From CAYRDC01 sp964422925 (lineage in GTDB: Bacteria > Bacteroidota > Bacteroidia > Chitinophagales > S012-47): a stretch of 64,000 bases of DNA. Below are positions 59,820 to 64,000 of this stretch, piece after piece (the stretch's first letter is position 1; every line of letters begins with the position of its first letter). Location of the stretch: the NCBI GenBank assembly GCA_964422925.1, contig CAYRDC010000004.1, positions 62,001 through 126,000 of the forward strand. Direction: 5' to 3'. The translations under genes and the position numbers were made by a program. A model generated the notes under the pieces. The model saw only the letters and a program-made list of their open reading frames with translations. It had not been told where the DNA came from and ran no database searches.

Positions 59820-62800
59820 ATGCTGCCCGAAAAAGAAAAACAGCAATACGAAAAGATCTTCCTGGACGATTACCGGCAACTGAATGCCGCCCAGCGCGAA
59901 GCCGTGGATACTATTGAAGGACCCGTCCTGGTTATTGCCGGGCCCGGAACGGGTAAAACCCGCCTGCTGGCCAACCGCCTAGGGAAAATCCTGATGGAAA
60001 CCCAGGCCGCCCCCGAAAACATCCTTTGCCTTACCTACACCGAGGCAGGCGTTAAGGCCATGCGCGACAAGCTGCGCGATCTCATCGGGCCCGATGCCCA
60101 CCGGCTGCCCATACACACGTTCCATAGCTTCTGCCACCGCGTGGTTACCGAGCATCCCCAGCTGTTCGAAGCGGACGAACTGGAAGTGCTTTCCGACCTG
60201 GAACGGGCCGAGGTCATCGAGGAAATCATAGACAACCTGCCTGCGGACAATGCCCTGTTCCGCGGCACGGGCAACCGGTATGCCGACCGCGACAGGCTGG
60301 CAAACCTGTACCACACCATAAAAGATGAAAACTGGAACATCGCGGAAATAACGCGTAAAACCCTGGCTTACATCGAAAGCCTGCCGGAAAACCCGGATTT
60401 TCAGTACAAGCGAAAAAGCGGGGAGAATCAAAAAGGTGACCCCAACCTAGGCAGGATTGAAAAGAAAACCAAGGACATGCAGCGTTTCCTGGCCGCACTG
60501 GAAACTTTTAAGATTTACAGGCAAAAGCTCAGGGAACTGAACCGGTACGAGTTCATCGATATGATACCCTGGGTGCTGGACGCCTTCGACAAGCACGAAT
60601 GGCTGCTGCGCCTCTACCAGGAGCGGTACCAGTACATCCTGGTGGACGAATACCAGGATACCAGCACCTCGCAAAACCAGCTGCTGATGCAGCTGGCTTC
60701 CTTCTGGGGCGACAATCCCAACCTGTTCGTGGTGGGCGATGACGACCAGTCGATCTTCCGCTTCCAGGGAGCCAACGTGGAGAATATCCTGGCCTTTTAC
60801 GAGCGCTACCGGAACCACGTCCGGGTGGTGGTGCTGACGGAAAACTACCGTTCGGTACAGCCCGTGTTGGACGCGGCCGGGCGCCTCATCGCGAACAATA
60901 CCCAGCGCCTGGTAAAGAAAATCGAGGATTTCCAACTGAGCAAGGACCTGGTAGCCTCCAACCCGGACCGGAAGAAGCTCGACATCAGGCCCGTGGTGCG
61001 CGAATACAACAGCCCCCTGCACGAAACCATAGCCATTGCCCGCGAGCTGAAACTGCTGGCCGACCGGGGCGAAGACCTCAGGGAGGTGGCCGTCATTTAC
61101 CGCCAGCACAGCCATGCCGAAGAGCTCATCCAGTGGCTCGGCAAGCTGGAAGTGCCCTTCCGCCTGGCCAAATCCTACAACCTGCTACAGTCACCCTTTA
61201 TCGGGAAAATCAGAATGCTGATGGATTACCTGGCCTCCGAGGCCCGCGAACCCTTTTCAGGCGAAAGCCAGCTGACACGTATCCTGCTTTTCGATTTCTT
61301 CCGGATCGACCCCCTGTTTGTGGCCCGCCTGGCAGCCCGGAAAAAAGCCACTTCGAACTACGACAACTGGCGCGAGTACATAGCGGCCGTGCTGGGCGAA
61401 CCAAAGCCCCTGTTCGATGGCGATGCCCGCAACCTGGAACGCCTCCGCCAGTTGTTCGGCCTCTTGGAAGAGCTCCTTACCGCGATGGACAGCTACACCC
61501 TGCCCCAGTGGTTTGAGAAGCTGGTGTACGAAATGGGCATTGTGCGTTACGTGATGGAATCGCCCGCCCGCATGGAACTGATGGAAAACCTGAACGGGTT
61601 TTTCACCTTCCTGAAGGCGGAAGCCGAGCGAAAACCCGGCCTCACCCTGGCCGATTTCCTGGAAACCCTCAGGCGCCTGGAACAATACAGAATCAGGATT
61701 GAGCAGTCTTCCCTCTTCAGCCCGGAAAACGCGGTAACCCTCACCACGGCTCATTCGGCCAAAGGCCTGGAATTCCGCCATGTCTTTGTCATGCGGGTCA
61801 ACGATGACTGGGAAAAGGGAAAGAACCGGTCGGGCAACTTCCCCCTGCCGCCTTTCCTGAAACCGGATCCCGAGGCCGACATTGAGCTGGAGGAAAACCG
61901 CAGGCTTTTCTATGTGGCCGTAACCCGTGCCAAGGAGCACCTGTATATCAGCTACCCGGCCGCGAATGAAAAAAACAAACCCCAAGGTGCTTCCCTTTTC
62001 GTAACCGAGCTGCGTGGCGATGAAATTCCGGTCGAAACCCCGGCATTGCCGGAAGAATGGATACTGGAATATGTGGAAAAACGCTTCCGTCCCGTGCTGT
62101 TGGCAGGCAGCGCGGTAGAAAGCGAAGGCCCGGTCATCACCCTTCCGGAACCGGAATACCTGCAGGCCCTGCTGAAAAACTACCGGCTGAGTGTTACCCA
62201 CCTCGACAGCCTGCTTTCCTGCCCGCTGTCGTTTTATTTCAACAACCTACTCCGGCTGCCGGCCCCGAAATCCGAAGCCATGGAATACGGAAGCGCCGTG
62301 CACCATGCCCTGCAGGTATATTTTGAGGAAATGCGGCAAAACAGGCAGCAATTCCCGCCATTGGAAAGGCTTATTGAACATTTCGAGCGCTACATGAATG
62401 CCAAACGGGGCAATTTCAGCCCGCAATCCTTCACAGGATATCTGCTTAGGGGGCGGAAGTCGCTCACAGGCTATTACAACACCCACCGCGACAGCTGGCA
62501 CACCGAGGTAACCCTTGAATCAAATATTACGGTCGAACTGGACGGGATGATGCTGATCGGAAAACTCGACAAAATCGAGTTTTACGGCAACGAGGTGGTG
62601 ATCGTGGACTACAAAACCGGCAAGCCGGAAAACATCCGCACATACAACAAGCTGAACCGACCGGATGAAAAAATCAACTCGCAAACCCGGCCTTATGTGC
62701 AACAGTACGGGGGCGACTACTGGCGCCAGGCTGTGTTTTACAAAATCCTGTTTGAACTGAATAAACCCCTGTTCAGCGTGCGGGAGGTGTATTTCGATAT

Positions 62801-63020
62801 GATAGATCCGGATAAAAAGGGAATACATCACCGGAAAGTGGTAGAAATAACCTCGGATGATGTCGAGGCACTGCAACAACAGATAAGCTACGCGTGGCAG
62901 CGTATCATGGCCCTTGACTTCACAAAGGGGTGTGGTGAACCCGACTGCGCGTGGTGCAACCTGGTCAATGAAAATTTTTTATCGGTGCCGGAGGTGCAGA
63001 CCGGAGTCCTGCCGGATTAA
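59820..63020 (+). CDS. UvrD/Rep-family helicase fused to a PD-(D/E)XK nuclease (AddA-like)
   Basis: A 1066-residue repair enzyme. Superfamily 1 motifs: Walker A GPGTGKTRLLANRL near 40, motif II VDEYQDTS near 274, motif III GDDDQSIFRFQGA, motif V TTAHSAKGLEFRHVFV, motif VI YVAVTRAKEHLYI near 697. The C-terminal third is a RecB-like nuclease with GKLDKIEF and VDYKTGK near 928. Four cysteines (one in LLSCPLSFYF near 800, three in GCGEPDCAWC near 1036) bracket the nuclease as in Fe-S nucleases of the AddB/Dna2 type. This could be a one-subunit double-strand-break resection enzyme. No AddB partner is adjacent. Confidence 0.9.
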   Translation: MLPEKEKQQYEKIFLDDYRQLNAAQREAVDTIEGPVLVIAGPGTGKTRLLANRLGKILMETQAAPENILCLTYTEAGVKAMRDKLRDLIGPDAHRLPIHTFHSFCHRVVTEHPQLFEADELEVLSDLERAEVIEEIIDNLPADNALFRGTGNRYADRDRLANLYHTIKDENWNIAEITRKTLAYIESLPENPDFQYKRKSGENQKGDPNLGRIEKKTKDMQRFLAALETFKIYRQKLRELNRYEFIDMIPWVLDAFDKHEWLLRLYQERYQYILVDEYQDTSTSQNQLLMQLASFWGDNPNLFVVGDDDQSIFRFQGANVENILAFYERYRNHVRVVVLTENYRSVQPVLDAAGRLIANNTQRLVKKIEDFQLSKDLVASNPDRKKLDIRPVVREYNSPLHETIAIARELKLLADRGEDLREVAVIYRQHSHAEELIQWLGKLEVPFRLAKSYNLLQSPFIGKIRMLMDYLASEAREPFSGESQLTRILLFDFFRIDPLFVARLAARKKATSNYDNWREYIAAVLGEPKPLFDGDARNLERLRQLFGLLEELLTAMDSYTLPQWFEKLVYEMGIVRYVMESPARMELMENLNGFFTFLKAEAERKPGLTLADFLETLRRLEQYRIRIEQSSLFSPENAVTLTTAHSAKGLEFRHVFVMRVNDDWEKGKNRSGNFPLPPFLKPDPEADIELEENRRLFYVAVTRAKEHLYISYPAANEKNKPQGASLFVTELRGDEIPVETPALPEEWILEYVEKRFRPVLLAGSAVESEGPVITLPEPEYLQALLKNYRLSVTHLDSLLSCPLSFYFNNLLRLPAPKSEAMEYGSAVHHALQVYFEEMRQNRQQFPPLERLIEHFERYMNAKRGNFSPQSFTGYLLRGRKSLTGYYNTHRDSWHTEVTLESNITVELDGMMLIGKLDKIEFYGNEVVIVDYKTGKPENIRTYNKLNRPDEKINSQTRPYVQQYGGDYWRQAVFYKILFELNKPLFSVREVYFDMIDPDKKGIHHRKVVEITSDDVEALQQQISYAWQRIMALDFTKGCGEPDCAWCNLVNENFLSVPEVQTGVLPD

Positions 63021-63055
63021 AAAAGCCGCAGGGCATTCATTGACAGCCAAAAGGG

Positions 63056-63086
63056 TTGACAATGCAGTGTAATCAGTGTATCTTTG
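63056..63086 (+). promoter_or_regulatory. Complete Bacteroidota primary promoter upstream of rpoD
   Basis: TTG (63056-63058), 20 bases, then TATCTTTG (63079-63086): both the -33 and -7 elements with ideal spacing. Transcription would start near 63093, giving a leader of about 210 nt before the rpoD ATG at 63302. The leader has no gene. It is the best full promoter in the window. Confidence 0.72.
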
Positions 63087-63301
63087 GCGCACAATTAAGA
63101 GCAAGCCGATTGATCCGGATTAGCAACATCAACCCTTTTCTGATATTTTCCCCTTGTTTACAACTGGTTTCAAAATCAGCCACGGGCTGCGCTATGGTGG
63201 AAACTTTTTAAAGGGATAATTGTTTTTGAGGTGTTGATTGCCGGGCAATGGACGGCTAATTTTGGAATCCGGTATTTTGAAACCTTATTAAAGGATCGTA
63301 C

Positions 63302-64000
63302 ATGCGTCAATTAAAGATTTCTAAATCCATCACAAATCGTGAAAGCCAGTCTATTGAAAAGTATCTTCAGGAAATCGGTAAAGTTGACCTGCTGACTGCT
63401 GAAGAAGAGGTGGAACTGGCCAAGCGTATCAAACAGGGCGACCAGGAAGCTTTGGAAAAATTGGTGAGTGCCAACCTGCGTTTCGTGGTTTCGGTGGCCA
63501 AGCAGTATCAAAACAACAGCCTGTCGCTGAACGACCTGATCAATGAAGGGAACCTTGGCTTGGTGAAAGCCGCACAGCGTTTTGACGAAACCCGTGGATT
63601 TAAATTTATTTCCTATGCCGTTTGGTGGATCAGGCAATCCATTATCCAGGCCCTGGCCGAACAGTCCAGGCTGGTAAGGCTTCCTTTGAATAAGGTTGGG
63701 TCTTTGTCAAAAATCAATAAGGCATTTACCCACCTGGAACAAAAATATGAACGGGAGCCATCCCCTGAAGAAATTGCGGAAGTGGTTGAGCTTTCACCGG
63801 AAGAAATTAAAACCACACTGAAAGTGAGCAGCCGGCACGTGTCTGTGGACGCTCCGTTCGTGGACGGGGAAAACAACTCCCTGCTGGACGTGCTGGAAGA
63901 TGACGACATTGAGCGTACCGACCGGGAAATGGATTACCATTATTCCCTGAAGGTGGAGACCGAACGCACCCTGGCCACTTTGACTGACCGGGAAAGGGAT
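63302..64000 (+). CDS. rpoD: Primary sigma factor RpoD, 3'-truncated by the window edge
   Basis: The frame opens at ATG 63302 and is still open at the last base; 233 residues are visible of roughly 290 expected. Region 1.2 is ESQSIEKYLQEIGKVDLLTA, region 2 contains ANLRFVVSVAKQYQNNSLSL, NEGNLGLVKAAQRFDETRGF and the -10 reader FKFISYAVWWIRQSIIQAL, and region 3 begins EREPSPEEIAEVVELS. Region 4 starts at TLTDRERD and is cut off. The short form without region 1.1 is the Bacteroidota primary sigma, which reads TTG/TAnnTTTG promoters. It has its own promoter at 63056-63086. Confidence 0.97.
   Translation, partial: MRQLKISKSITNRESQSIEKYLQEIGKVDLLTAEEEVELAKRIKQGDQEALEKLVSANLRFVVSVAKQYQNNSLSLNDLINEGNLGLVKAAQRFDETRGFKFISYAVWWIRQSIIQALAEQSRLVRLPLNKVGSLSKINKAFTHLEQKYEREPSPEEIAEVVELSPEEIKTTLKVSSRHVSVDAPFVDGENNSLLDVLEDDDIERTDREMDYHYSLKVETERTLATLTDRERD

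Noticed and set aside
61257..62201. Long open frame (314 codons) antisense to the helicase-nuclease gene
   Set aside because: It overlaps conserved helicase motifs on the plus strand and shows no protein-like features.
1..64000. tRNA, rRNA, CRISPR, insertion sequence or prophage
   Set aside because: I looked for T-loop sequences, repeated spacers, transposase-like proteins and terminal repeats and saw none.

Overview
This window is chromosomal DNA from a member of the phylum Bacteroidota. Several independent signs agree. There are type IX secretion (T9SS) and gliding genes: gldE, gldD, a porZ homologue, and C-terminal T9SS sorting domains. Many genes have promoter-like TAnnTTTG boxes just upstream. 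Housekeeping gene orders typical of the phylum are present (ssb-gldE-gldD, porZ-recO, ileS-dksA-like-lspA). The genus cannot be named from sequence alone. Genes are densely packed, many overlap by ATGA, and no gene-free stretch exceeds 300 bp. I saw no tRNA, rRNA, CRISPR array, insertion sequence or prophage.

Layout. 1-12.8 kb is housekeeping and envelope: the 3' part of a CPA1 antiporter, trmB, RNase G with an unlisted 31-residue mS38/bS22-like gene beside it, a TPR protein, HU, a secreted T9SS cargo protein, mutY, ssb, gldE, gldD and recG. 12.5-16.9 kb holds a small lipoprotein, a VWA-domain protein, an L,D-transpeptidase-like protein and an arginase. 16.9-24.9 kb is a complete clade II (atypical) nitrous oxide reduction locus on the minus strand: monohaem cytochrome c, nosZ, a membrane protein, nosL, nosD, nosF, nosY and an amidinotransferase-fold hydrolase. 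A divergent Crp/Fnr-type regulator faces it across a perfect palindromic operator candidate. An intrinsic terminator just after nosZ separates the reductase from its maturation genes.

24.9-31.5 kb is the most unusual part: a tightly coupled six-gene minus-strand operon. In transcription order it encodes a PqqD-like protein, an ATP-grasp ligase, a fold-type III PLP decarboxylase, a urea-transporter-fold channel fused to an M23 peptidase domain, a TPR/beta-barrel outer-membrane protein and a periplasmic TPR protein. Together these could form a cytoplasm-to-outer-membrane route for making and exporting a small amide or peptide-like molecule. I know of no characterised function for it, and it is my candidate for an undescribed system.

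31.6-48.4 kb holds an ABC-F ATPase, DinB-like protein, DUF4878-like lipoprotein, cupin, gamma-glutamyltransferase, a Tat-exported class V aminotransferase, a cytosolic histidine kinase, a YjeF-N protein, a TraB/GumN lipoprotein, lspA, a dksA-like gene, ileS and an RND/MMPL exporter. 48.6-64 kb holds porZ, recO, a YfhO-type membrane protein, a flavin reductase, a DUF218 protein, mfd, an SPFH protein, an SdpI protein, a helicase-nuclease fusion and the 5' part of the primary sigma factor gene. DNA-repair genes recur (mutY, ssb, recG, recO, mfd, helicase-nuclease), as do envelope and secretion genes.
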